From Buddleja alternifolia (taxonomy: Eukaryota > Streptophyta > Magnoliopsida > Lamiales > Scrophulariaceae), in the NCBI GenBank assembly GCA_019426215.1, contig CM033395.1, positions 2,730,746-2,794,745 on the forward strand: 64,000 nt of DNA. Reading direction: 5' to 3'. The translations under genes were made by a program, and so were the position numbers. The notes under the pieces were generated by a model. That model did not search any database. It was not told the DNA's origin and saw only the letters and a list, made by a program, of their open reading frames with translations. This document shows positions 12,387 through 22,576 of this stretch, piece by piece. Numbering within the stretch: position 1 is the first letter of the stretch; the number at the start of each line of letters is the position of its first letter.

Positions 12387-15300
12387 TCATCGTTTTCTTT
12401 TTGTCGCTGGTTTACTAGTCTTTTGTGATCCCTCAGTACGACCATTTTGTTTAGTACGCCGACGAACAGATGGATTAATCCATATTCCCTCTTGGTGATC
12501 TTCTCGCATATACAATTCATCATCACTGATATCCAAGTCACCGTCACTATTTGTGGATTGTGAACCACCTAAGATAGGAGTTCCTCCATCATCTTCATTA
12601 TATAGGCCATCATCCTCAATACAAGTATTTTTGTTTGCCGATAAAACAATGGACCACCTCTTATCGACGGGATCGGTGACAAAAAACACTTGTTTAGCTT
12701 GAGATGCCAAAATAAAAGGTTCATCTTTGTATCCCACCTTTTCAAGGTCTACTCGAGTAAAACCTATTTCACTATCATCAACACCATTTTTATGGTCAAC
12801 CCACCTACACCCAAATACAGGGACCCGAAACCAACTGTAATCCAGCTCCCATATATGTTCAATCACCCCATAATATGGTAAAGTGGCATAGATAGGGCTA
12901 TTATCTTTCGCACTTGAGATATGCATTGCTTCAGCTACAAGACTCACCCCACTATTCTGCATTGTACTCCGTTCATCTTGGTCTTTTGTATAAAACGTGA
13001 CACCATTTATACGATAACCCGAATGACAAAATACGAATCTGCCCGGGCCCACCGACAACCGTGCCAATTTATCTGAAACTGAAAGTGAATTCTCGTTTTG
13101 TTTCTCTTGAATACACTTTCGGAACCAATCGATAAAACTCTTGTTATGTTCTCTTGAAATCCAACTTTCATTTTTACTTGAATTTATTCTCCTAAGTTGG
13201 TCCTTGTGCTCTTCAACATATGGCTCAACCTCATCGGTGTTGTGGAGCACATATAGGTGTGCCTGATCCTTTTGTGTGCTAGGAACACTCACTAATTGCT
13301 TTCCAATTACGCTTTTTTCCTTCTGTTCCCCCCCCCCCCAGCAGGAGACTTTTGACGCTCTGCAACATTACCATCATTCAGATATTCTGTGCAAAATGTA
13401 ATAGCTTCATCAACTATGTACCGCTCAACAATGCAACCTTCCGGCCGGCTACGATTTTTCACATAGCCTTTCAATACCTTCATATAACGCTCAGTCGGAT
13501 ACATAGATCTCATAAAAGCTGGTCCACAAAGTTGTGTCTCTCTAACCAAGTGAATAGGTAGGTGAGTCATTATATCAAAAAACGCGGGTGGGAAATACAT
13601 CTCAAGCTCACACAAAGTGAGGACAAGTTGTTTCTGAAGTGCAGGCAATTGTTCAGGATCAAACACCTTGCTCCACATTGCTTTGAAGAAGAAACACAAT
13701 CTAGTTATCGTTTCTCTCACCTTTTTTGGCAGAATGGCCCGTAAAGCAATTGGTAGCAAATGATCCATGATTACATGACAATCATGAGTCTTCATATGCT
13801 TTAGCTTCAAGTCCTTCATTGATACAAGACTGCTAATGTTCGAAGAATACCCTTCTGGAACTTTCACTCCACAAAGAAACTCACATAATGCAATTTTTTC
13901 TTTTCTAGATAGTGTGTGAGCTGCTGGAGGTAAATAAGTACGTTTTCCCTTCATTGTTGGTGCCAATTTACCTCTTATCTTCATTTCAACTAAATCCAAC
14001 CTTGCCTTTACTCCATCTTTTGTCTTGCCGGGCACATTTAGAAGAGTACCAATGACACTATCAAATACATTTTTCTCAATATGCATTATATCAAGAAAAT
14101 GTCTAACATGTAAAGATTTCCAATACGGCAACTCAAAAAAAATTGACCTTTTTTTCCACCCAGTTTTTGCAAGGCCGCATGCAAAAGTCTTTCCGAACTT
14201 GATATCCAAGTCTTTTACATTCTCAAACACCTCTTCACCGGTCAAACACTTAGGAGCTCGACATTCTTCTATGCTCCCATTGAAACCTTTCTTCCACCGA
14301 CGATATCGATGTTCTCGATTCAACCATCTTCGATGCCCTTGGAATGCATATTTCTGAGAGTGTGGGAGTCTATATTGATCTGTACTCTTGACACATATGG
14401 GGCATGCACATTGCCCATGTACACCATATCCCTCGAGATTAGTTCTTGCTGGAAAATCATTGATTGTACCAAACAACATAACTCTGAGATTGAAGCTCTC
14501 TTTTCTAAACCCATCATACACTTTAATACCTGTCTCCCACAACTCCTTCAAATCCTAAATTAAAGGGGCCAAGTAGACATCTATATCATTTCCAGGTTGT
14601 TTCGGCCCGGAAATTAGTATAGGCATCATAATATGCTATCGCTTCATGCATCGCGAAGGGGGTAGGTTGTAGATCATCAAAATCACCGGCCATGTACTAT
14701 GTGAGCTACTTTGCAAGCCATGTGGGTTCATGCCATCTGTAGCCAATACAAGGCGTAAATTTCTTGGTTCTTTCCTAAATTCAGGGAAATCATTATCAAT
14801 CTTTTTCCATTGAGGAGAATCTGAAGGATGTCTAATCTTGTTATCTTCAATCCCTTCTTCAACCCTTCTATCAGCATACCATGTCAAGTCCTTGGCAAAC
14901 GCTTCACTACTGTACATGCGTCTAAATCTAGGTATTATGGGCAAATACCATGCTGTTTTGACAGGAGCAGATCCATTCTTCTTGTACCGTGAGGTGCCAC
15001 ATTTCGGACACACCTTCAATGGTGCATAGTCATTTCTAAACAAGATGCAATCATTGAAACAAGCATGTATCCTCTCATATCCCATGCCAATTGCAGTTAA
15101 CATCTTCTTAGCCTCATAAGTACGATTAGGTAACACATTATCATCGGGTAACATACTTTTTAATAGACCAAGTAAGTCTGTGAAACTCTTATCACTCCAC
15201 CCATTGTTAGCTTTTAACTTGTAGAGGTTTAGGACTGCTTTCAATCTTGTGAAATTACTACCACTATACAGGGGTGTCTTTGAATCACTTGTCAAATTGT

Positions 15301-15664
15301 CGAACATCTTGGGACAATTTCGCAAATCCTCCTCAATCACATTAGTCATCTCCTCCAAACGATCATGCTCACAGTCATCCATGTCAAAATCTACTGATCG
15401 ATATGATGTATCACCCAAATCAGCTGAGGTGCCACTGCTTTCACCGTGTCTTGTCCATCGTGTGTAGCTTTTATCAATTCCATTACACACCAAATGATCT
15501 TCCAAGTCACGTGGACTAATTCTCTTTCCAAAACAACAACGTAAACACGGACAACTAATCCTAGTCGGATCCGAAGCATGCTCAACCGCAAAGTCTATGA
15601 ATTCTTTCACCCTTTTCACATATTGCTCCGACATACGATCCGCTACAATCCAACTTCGATCCAT
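12387..15664 (-). pseudogene. CACTA TNP2-like transposase (catalytic subunit)
   Basis: Almost uninterrupted minus-strand reading of about 1090 codons. It starts MDRSWI at 15664 with a transposase-associated domain (SCPCLRCCFGKR). The Transposase_21/TNP2 region follows (NGWSDKSFTDLL; CPKCGTSRYKK; HFLDIMHIEKNVFDS at ~14085), then a DUF4218-type region (MTHLPIHLVRE, SMYPTERYMKVLKGY) and a DUF4216-type region (WFRVPVFGCRWVDHKNG at ~12820). TGA ends it at 12387. Three lesions break it: in-frame stops at ~14636-14638 and ~14555-14557 and a frame shift in a run of 12 G (13329-13340) at the DUF4218/DUF4216 junction. The predicted activity is binding the terminal repeats and cutting and joining the element, with the TNP1-like protein. 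Confidence 0.9.
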
Positions 15665-16670
15665 CTAAATTCTCAATTAATTAAATTAAATAATTTTAAT
15701 ATCAGTTGATAGTTAAATTAATTAAATAAATTTATTTTTAATTTATTCTATAAAAAATTCGGTAGAGTAACGACGCAAATATTTCTACCAAGCTCTCGAC
15801 TTAATCTTCCCAATGGGTTGTAACCAACAAAAGTCGAATCTTACGATCCGCTAAAATCTCAACAGGGTAACGACGCAAAAAATACTACCAATTTCAACCA
15901 CAACAAACCCAACATTCTAATCTTTCACCCACAACGAACACAAATTGATACAAAAATATTGATCACCAGTTGGATCACATAAAACATAAAATTTCTAGCT
16001 AGCAACTACAAATATTGATCACCAGTTGGATCACATAGATCACATAAAAAACTACAAATAAAGCATCATATTATAAATATTGATCACCAATTGGATCTAA
16101 ATAAATCACATAAAACTACAAATAAATTAAAGCATCACGATATAATTATTTTCACAAAAATATGTAAATCTCAAGTATAAATGTTCGTTGTGACATGACG
16201 TGATGCACAAATACCATGAATGCATTAAACAATGTCAACAAAACAATACAACAACAATCCAATCATATATAATACCAACATATCATAAATCAAAAATCCA
16301 AAAATCAATAAACCCTAATTAAAATAACATATATATCACAAAAACCCACATTATATAATTAACAAAAACATAAATTAAATCCACATTATATACATCACAA
16401 AATCCTAATTAACAAATATATATAACAATAATTCACAAAATCCTAATTAACATTATATAACAATACTTAGCAAATTAACATATAACCCACATTATATACA
16501 TCACAAAATCCTTATTAACACAACATAAATATATAACAAACAACAAATTAACACATAACCAATATTATATAAATTAAATCACAAAACCCCAACACTTATA
16601 TACAAACATTAACCTAAAATATATACATAATATATATTTAACATAACATATATATATATATACCTATAAA
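15665..16670 (-). promoter_or_regulatory. A/T-rich upstream region of the TNP2-like gene, with tandem repeats
   Basis: No coding frame. The proximal part (15753-15910) carries two copies of a GGTAACGACGCAAA...CTACCAA motif. At ~15953-16140 there are three imperfect tandem units of ~60 bases built on AATATTGATCACCA followed by TTGGATC. The rest is simple A/T-rich sequence. Confidence 0.6.
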
Positions 16671-16674
16671 GAGA

Positions 16675-17090
16675 GGGAGGAGGAGTGATTGGTGGGTAGG
16701 GAGGCGGTGGCGCGGCGGAGGCGGAGGCGGAGGCGGCAGCGCGGCGGAGGCGAGGCGGCGGTGGCGGCGGCGGAGGAGGCGGCCGAAGAGGAGCTGCGGT
16801 TTGGGGACGGGGGCGGGGCTATCTTGAGAGTGAGAGAGAGTAGAGTATAGAGAGAGTGACTGAGAAGAGAGATCGAGAATGAGAGAGAAAATCGAGAGGG
16901 GCGACGACGGCGGCGGCTGCGGCTTGTGGTGGTGGCGAACCAGCGGCGACTTGGGGGGCGGGGGTGGGTCGGGGGCGGAGAGTGAGAGAGAGAGAGTAGA
17001 GTAGAGAGTGAGAGAGTAGAGGAGAGAGAGAGAGTAGAGAGAAATGAGAGGGTGGAGTCGGTTTTGGGGGGAAAAATGGGGGGGAAATTT
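16675..17090 (-). promoter_or_regulatory. GC-rich, CT-repeat region near the 5' end of the CACTA transcript
   Basis: An abrupt GC-rich island (GGCGGAGGCGGAGGCGG-type repeats at 16690-16800, then GAGAGAG tracts) in otherwise A/T-rich DNA. On the minus strand it reads as CT-repeat and GCC-repeat, typical of plant promoters and 5' leaders. It lies between the right subterminal array and the transposase genes, so it is probably the transcription start region. The open frame at 16819-17112 is low-complexity and not accepted as a gene. Confidence 0.5.
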
Positions 17091-17112
17091 TTTTTTTTTT
17101 TTTAATTAACAA

Positions 17113-17434
17113 TTAAAGCGGTTCAGGAATGAACCGCTTTAACTGATAATCAGTTATAGCGGTTCATTCCTGAACCGCTTTAACTGATTATCAGTTAAAG
17201 CGGTTCTGTAATGAACCGCTGTAACCGGTTTGAATCAGTTACAGCTGTTCAATATTGAACCGCTGTTAAAAAACTTTTTTTTTTCGGTTCGACTTATAAT
17301 AGCGGTTTTTTACCGAACCGCTGTAATAGGTTCCGACTTAGTTTCATTTATAACGGTTTACTTATAAACCGCTGTAATAAGTCTATCCGTTCAGCGGTTT
17401 TCAGAAAACCGCTGTAAAATGTGCGCTGTAACAG
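17113..17434. repeat. CACTA subterminal repeat array, right
   Basis: Inverted pairs of AAGCGGTTC / GAACCGCTTT and ACAGCGGTT / AACCGCTGTAA, the right-hand counterpart of 7901-8250. The outer part of this array (17113-17210) uses a variant core (AAAGCGGTT) not seen at the left end. Confidence 0.85.
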
Positions 17435-17455
17435 GCCATTTCTGTACTAGTGATA

Positions 17456-17554
17456 CAAGTCCCTGTGGTTCAGCATCTGGACTTAATTGTCCACTTAATT
17501 ACTACACACGACCAGTCCACTTGCTGTGCAAACATGTGAGGTTCTAGCGTGTCA
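17456..17554 (+). repeat. Athila-1 3' LTR, right part
   Basis: Resumes exactly where the left part stopped (CAAGTCCCTGTGGTTC...) and ends AGCGTGTCA like the 5' LTR. It is followed by the TSD copy TCGGC (17555-17559). Confidence 0.9.
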
Positions 17555-17559
17555 TCGGC

Positions 17560-18646
17560 AGCATAGACAAATGCTGTGAATCATAATAATTCACAATATG
17601 CCTCACCGTCGACCACGGGAAATCGAGTTACCTGTGTCCCAGAAAGACTGAACTACAGGGTCTAGGCTCACTCCATAAGTGAATAAGCCCTTACCACGGC
17701 CCGGGTACCTAAACTAATGGGAGAGATATCCTGGTTGAGCTTGGGGAGAGGAAGGGCTCTAATGTAAGTGAGCTCGGAAGAGCGGCCTTGTGGTCCAGCT
17801 ACTCCCCCCTCATCCAACTGCGATTTACCCTTTGGACTAATTGAGGAAGCTCCAAAAGGGGCACCATGGGGGCCCTTGGTGGCCCAATCGACCATCATTG
17901 AATCAAAGTCTAGACTGGTGGGAGCCTCGGTAGATGGGGAAAGATCAAACACCTCTTGAACTATGCCTATGCCCTTCTGAAGAGGGCATGCAGGCACAAC
18001 TTATCTGCCTGCTGCCCACCCCTAGCGGAGACCATAGGAGCTGGCGTCCCTATGGTAACTGTGCAAAACTGTTGGATGATAACTGACTGATGCACAATCG
18101 GTAGTGGCTCAAAATCATCCCTGCACGATAGAGAAAACCCCATTCTAAAGTACTCCAAGTAAAGGGTCATGTAGCCCAATGGAGGTTTACCTATCCTGTC
18201 ATTTGACTTGGGCTTCAACGCCCTGAGTTTCAGCGGAGCGTGCTTGAAGAGTAACTTTAATTCTTTGGTAGTGACGGTGGACTGACAAGTGGAGAGATCA
18301 ATTGTGAGATTCCGGGTCGACCTCCCACCTTGAGAGCCATGGTCCCATTCTCCTAATTCTTTGTAGTCACTTGCCAATGAAACTAAGTCATCACTATCGG
18401 AGCTATCGTCACTTGAAGATGATGGCGACGAACTCACCACACCTGTAAAGGAAAATCATGGAAATAATTGTAAGATACACTATAAAAGTTTAAGCCTACA
18501 GTACAAATAACACCAAGGAGCAACCCTGGGACAACAGCCCGGATGGCCAAGAGCCTCGCGGCCTGACCGCGAGGCACGACATGGAGGCTATATTGACCGG
18601 GGGAAGGGGGGGATTGAGAGGCCAACCCCCGAGGAAAAGAGGTCAT
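17560..18646 (-). pseudogene. Antisense ORF of the Tat-like element, 5' part
   Basis: Minus-strand coding remnant of the gypsy antisense gene. A first exon may start MTSFPRGLA at 18646. The main exon begins after an acceptor-like TTTACAG at ~18443 and encodes an acidic Ser/Asp stretch (SSSSDDSSDSDD) and a segment PPLGYMTLYLEYFRMGF. That segment resembles the plant gypsy-type transposon domain found in Tat extra ORFs. A frame break near 17990 leads into a second segment (KGIGIVQEVFDLSP). Reading then continues across the Athila-1 insertion to 3321. The function of these proteins is not known. Confidence 0.6.
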
Positions 18647-19059
18647 ATACTCGGCGCATGGTGCCCCCCCTCCATTTCGAAGGGCTTTGACGATTTTTTC
18701 ACATACATTTCGTCACAAATCATCAAAAATACCCACTATACTATACGTCGGTAAGAAAATAAGCATTCAAATGCAAATGTTCAAAATTATTAGAGAAAGG
18801 TGTTTACCTTTTCAAACATGATCTCTAGCCATGGTAGAAAAGAAGAAAGCCTCCTAGAGAGAGAATTTTTTCACAAGTTGAAACTTTGAAGAGATAAGAG
18901 TGTGAGTGGGGGTGAAAGTTAAAATCCTCACACCTACCTCTACTTAAGTAAAAGTAGATGAGAGAGCTTTAAAGGCCTCCACTCCAGTACCAATTAGAGC
19001 TAAATAGCACTGCGCACATTGCTTTACGTCTACTCCCAGATATACCATTACGTAGATCC
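18647..19059 (-). other. Upstream region of the antisense ORF
   Basis: Non-coding. It holds C/T-rich minus-strand leader-like sequence (18835-18960), and could contain the antisense promoter. I see no clear TATA box. Confidence 0.35.
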
Positions 19060-19075
19060 AGGAGTGGGGGGATTA
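19060..19075 (+). promoter_or_regulatory. Polypurine tract of the Tat-like element
   Basis: AGGAGTGGGGGGATTA immediately precedes the LTR start TGATGTGCACC, as required for plus-strand priming. Confidence 0.65.
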
Positions 19076-19518
19076 TGATGTGCACCAAAAATGTCTAAGG
19101 GCATAACGGTAATGATCATGCCCCCGGCTCAGATCAGAGCGCCACCCGAAGATGAAGTCTGCGGTTAGTATATTGGTTAAGCTTAAGGGGCTGACAGCCC
19201 TTTGGGAATTATGGTCCACTAAGTCGTTAGGGCCCTAAAGCTAATTAGGTTATTTTAATAGTCTAAGGGCTAAATAAAAGGTATTTTACTAAGCCTGATG
19301 GGCTGCTACTAAATTTGAGCCCATGACCCATAGCCCACTACCAGCTCCATACAAATACCATAGTGGAGCTGAAAAAAGAGGATTATCTACTCTCTCCAGA
19401 AAAATACACTAGCTAAGTCTGAGAGCAATTCCATTAAAGAACTATGAACTAACTTGATCCCCATTCAACGGGTACGTAGGCAGCTCACTTAAATTGAGTG
19501 CAGTCTATACATTCATCA
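19076..19518 (+). repeat. Tat-like 3' LTR, left part
   Basis: Starts TGATGTGCACC after the purine tract and runs to ...CATTCATCA, where Athila-2 is inserted. It resumes at 26760. With both parts the LTR would be about 490 bases. A TATA-like ATACAAATACC lies at ~19350. Confidence 0.6.
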
Positions 19519-19523
19519 ACCCC
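19519..19523. repeat. Target-site duplication of Athila-2, left copy
   Basis: ACCCC, matched perfectly at 26755-26759. Confidence 0.85.
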
Positions 19524-20938
19524 TGACACGAAAAATCCTTACGTGTTTGAAACAACAAGTGGACTATTCGTGTGCAGTAATAAAATGGATTTTAAGTCCG
19601 GGATGTCGAACCCACAGAGACACGTATTTTAGATTGACAGAATTTAAATCAATTGAAATTAAATTAATTTACTACGATCATATTAACAATAAAAGAAAAT
19701 TTGGAAACAAGACTTGACAAATTAGATTGAGATTCTTATGAGATAAAATAACTAAAGCACATGCTTCAACCGTATTTACTCGTGAATATATATGAATTAT
19801 TCTTCGAATTATTAGACTAATATTGCTTTGGTGGAAATTCCTTTATTAACTACTACCTGATCTCTCGGCTGTAATAATTCTATGACTAATTGACGGTTCT
19901 CTAAATATGTCTATCCGAGAATCTAATCAACAATCATGCATTTGTGTTCTAGAATTTCCCCGGATAAATCCGGCTAACAGCACCCGGGAATCTCTACCTA
20001 TCTCTAGGGGCAATTCCACTATTTTTTCCGGATGATGTGATGATTTCTTTGAACCCTAACTTATATTCTTTTAAACTATTAAGCTAGGCAATTTAGCAAA
20101 CATATGGTGATCAAGCATATGATTGGAATTAAAGCACAATATCAATACACAAAGCAATAATAGAATTAATACGAACAATTACTTCATATATATAAACTCA
20201 TAAGTTTCGCATCCACATGGCTCTAGTTAACGGAAATTTAGTTCATAATTGTAATTGGAAACACAATCAAACACATAGAATTATTCATAGACAAATAAAC
20301 TAGAATTAAAAACCTCCCTATTACGAATTGATGCAGAATCGTCGCTCTCTTCGTCTTGCTCATTTCCTCGATCCAAAATCTCTTCCAATGCTGAAATTTC
20401 GAACCCTTTTGCTGTCATAAGAGGAGGTATTTATAAAAGATGATCCCCCAAGTCTCCTAATTGAATTAGGTATCAAAACTTGCCAAAATTCGTCCAGCCG
20501 ACCTCAACGTCCGTACATTACCTACCCAACGTTCGTACGTTGTTACATGGAATACATTGTTTGACTGGGCATTGACTGGGCTAACGTTCGAACGTTACAT
20601 GTCCAACGTTCGAACGTTGGAGACAGTAGCACTTTCTCTTCTGCGCAGCGATATTGTTTCTTTCATTACTGTTTCCCCAGAGCTCCGAATTAGATGATTC
20701 AAGCTGCCACATGAAGCTAAGACATAGATATACAACTTTGTAGAAGAAACATTTGTCAAATTCAGTCTCTACATACTATGAAATTCTACATTTCCGTCCC
20801 GTTTTCCTCAATTGCAATGATTTTCCACCTTTACTTAGTAAGCACACAAATTAAACGCATATGTGGCATAAATCATGCATAAACCAATATAAATAACATA
20901 AATATGAGGCTCTAAAACACGTAAATCTCACATCTATC
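19524..20938 (-). repeat. Athila-2 3' LTR
   Basis: On the minus strand it begins TGATAGATGTGAG and ends TTCGTGTCA. It contains AACGTTCGAACGTT palindromes at 20583-20596 and 20605-20618, a variant at 20528-20541, and a TATA box (minus strand TTTATAAATACC) at ~20430. Confidence 0.92.
20505..20620 (-). promoter_or_regulatory. Palindrome cluster in the U3 of Athila-2 (3' LTR)
   Basis: Two exact copies of the 14-base palindrome AACGTTCGAACGTT plus two variants, 75-190 bases upstream of the TATA box. The 5' LTR has three exact copies at 26343-26356, 26398-26411 and 26420-26433. Likely protein-binding sites in the LTR promoter (inference). Confidence 0.6.
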
Positions 20939-22576
20939 AACACCCCCAAACTTAACATTGATCGTCCCCGAGCAAGAAAAAGACTTAGACGACAAAACCA
21001 TGATCAAACATCAATCTAAGACTAAAATTAAACTATAACAAAAATAAAAACAACTCATTTTCGTAGAGTGCACGATTGCACTTAGCATGTGCAATAAGCC
21101 TTTAAACCTCAAAGTTACCAGAGAGGACGACTATAGTCTCGTGAGGGTTTGCAGACGATTTACCCACAAAATCCATAAATTTTCAACCACAGCCAATCAA
21201 GACAACTCAACAAAATTAACAAGAATTAATGGCACAAAATCAACCATTAAAGCTCAAAATTATATACATATATCAAAAACTTGCTCATGTTACACCTTGA
21301 CTCGAATAAACCTCCAAAGGGTGTAGTGATTGTAAGTCTACGGCATTATAGTCAAGTGGCACCCTTACCAAATTTCAGATTGTCTCCCATATCTATTAAC
21401 CTTTGATCAATCCTAAAGCACAAGCCTCATAGAAAACTCCATAGCCACTTAAATTTCATTACTTAAACCATTTAAACTTTAAACTCACATGAAACTTCCA
21501 TTTAAATTCATTAAGGCTAGGTCATGTGCAATGTTCTATTCCCTTAGGCTTTCTATGACACCTATGTATCGAGCTTTGGATCAATGACTCCCAAACTAGA
21601 TAGTTTTAGGGCATTAAGTGTCCAGTCACTCCTTACGGATTTAATCGCTCGAGTGCCAAAGGCCACGAAATAAAACTAGACCTTTCATTCACTTTAACTC
21701 TAATTGGCTTGAGTTTAGCTCAAATTAGCATGACAGTACAGTATTTAGGCATGTAACTTTTCACCTCCAGTACATATCAGCCTGACTTTATAGTCATACC
21801 AATCATCAACCTCATTCATTAATTATTAGGCATATGAAACAACTACTCAACTCATGACCTTAAGAAGAATCTAAGTTAATATTTTTGGGAGAAATTCCTA
21901 AAGTGTTTCAGAATGATTATCCAACTTAACTCCTCTACCCTCGACTTATTGTGCATTTGTGATTCATCTAAGGAAAATCTACTCTAATATAAGGTCCCAC
22001 GAGCAAAGTAAAGATATGAGTATTGCATTTAATTCCAATATAAATCAAGAAACTATGCCATCAAATTCAAGTTAATCCATTTCATTGCATTAATTGGTAG
22101 CTAAATTTTTTTTTCATGCTCGATTTTCTTGAATTTCTCCGTATAAACACAAAACATGAATATAACTAAGCACTACCCAACACCCCCAAACTTAAACCTA
22201 ACATTGTCCTCAATGTTACATCTAAACTCATACCGTGAAAAGGGTGAAAGAAGTACTTACAACCAAGGATGCTGAAAAGCAATCCATTATCTCATATGTG
22301 TTTCAAAACAAACTCATCTCCTCCTGTTATGATAAGCATCTCAAAACAATGGGAAACCGCTCCTATCCATGCTCACTATACTCAAACAACTAAACCATCA
22401 AGCAGAAATAGACACATGACAAAAGTGCATGCTTAGAAAAGAAAACAGAAAGGAAACCTAAGAAAAACTAAGCAAAACAAAAAACTAGAAAACAAAAGAA
22501 TAACTTACAAACTTGGGTTGCCTCCCAAGAAGCGCTCTTTTATAGTTAATAGCTTGACTGCTCCGCTCTTTGAGGT
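20939..22576 (-). other. 3' non-coding region of Athila-2
   Basis: Spans from the gag-protease stop to the 3' LTR. On the minus strand it holds GCGCTTCTTGGGAGGCAACC (~22519-22538), a GTTTAAGTTTGGGGGTG purine tract at ~22183-22199 and a second one right before the LTR (~20939-20955). It is homologous to 4878-6537 in Athila-1. I see no RT or integrase remnants. Confidence 0.7.

Larger units (their letters stand above)
7883..17452 (-). mobile_element. CACTA (En/Spm) DNA transposon, 9570 bp, autonomous type but decayed
   Basis: Starts CACTACTACAGAAAAGGC and ends GGCCATTTCTGTACTAGTG, giving imperfect terminal inverted repeats of about 20 bp with CACTA ends. It is flanked by a perfect 3 bp duplication ATA (7880-7882 and 17453-17455). 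The empty site is seen in the Athila-1 5' LTR (AAAATACAAGTCC at ~4666), which proves the boundaries. Inside are subterminal inverted-repeat arrays at both ends, a TNP2-like gene and a TNP1-like gene with a protease domain, both on the minus strand. Nonsense and frameshift changes in both genes indicate that it is no longer autonomous. Confidence 0.95.
3327..17554 (+). mobile_element. Athila-1: internally deleted Athila-type gypsy element containing a CACTA transposon
   Basis: LTR (3327-4770), primer binding site, 1.77 kb non-coding internal region, LTR (6538-17554). Removing the CACTA insertion leaves a 3' LTR of 1444 bp, the same length as the 5' LTR. The PBS matches the 3' end of plant tRNA-Asp, as in Athila elements. 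Gag, protease, RT, RNase H and integrase are all missing: the sequence passes from ~100 bases after the PBS to the region that in Athila-2 lies downstream of gag-protease. It is therefore non-autonomous. Confidence 0.88.

Noticed and set aside
14025..14357. 110-codon plus-strand ORF
   Set aside because: Shadow of the TNP2-like gene on the opposite strand.
16819..17112. 97-codon Ser/Leu/Pro-rich ORF
   Set aside because: Produced by CT repeats and GCC repeats of the CACTA 5' region; low complexity.
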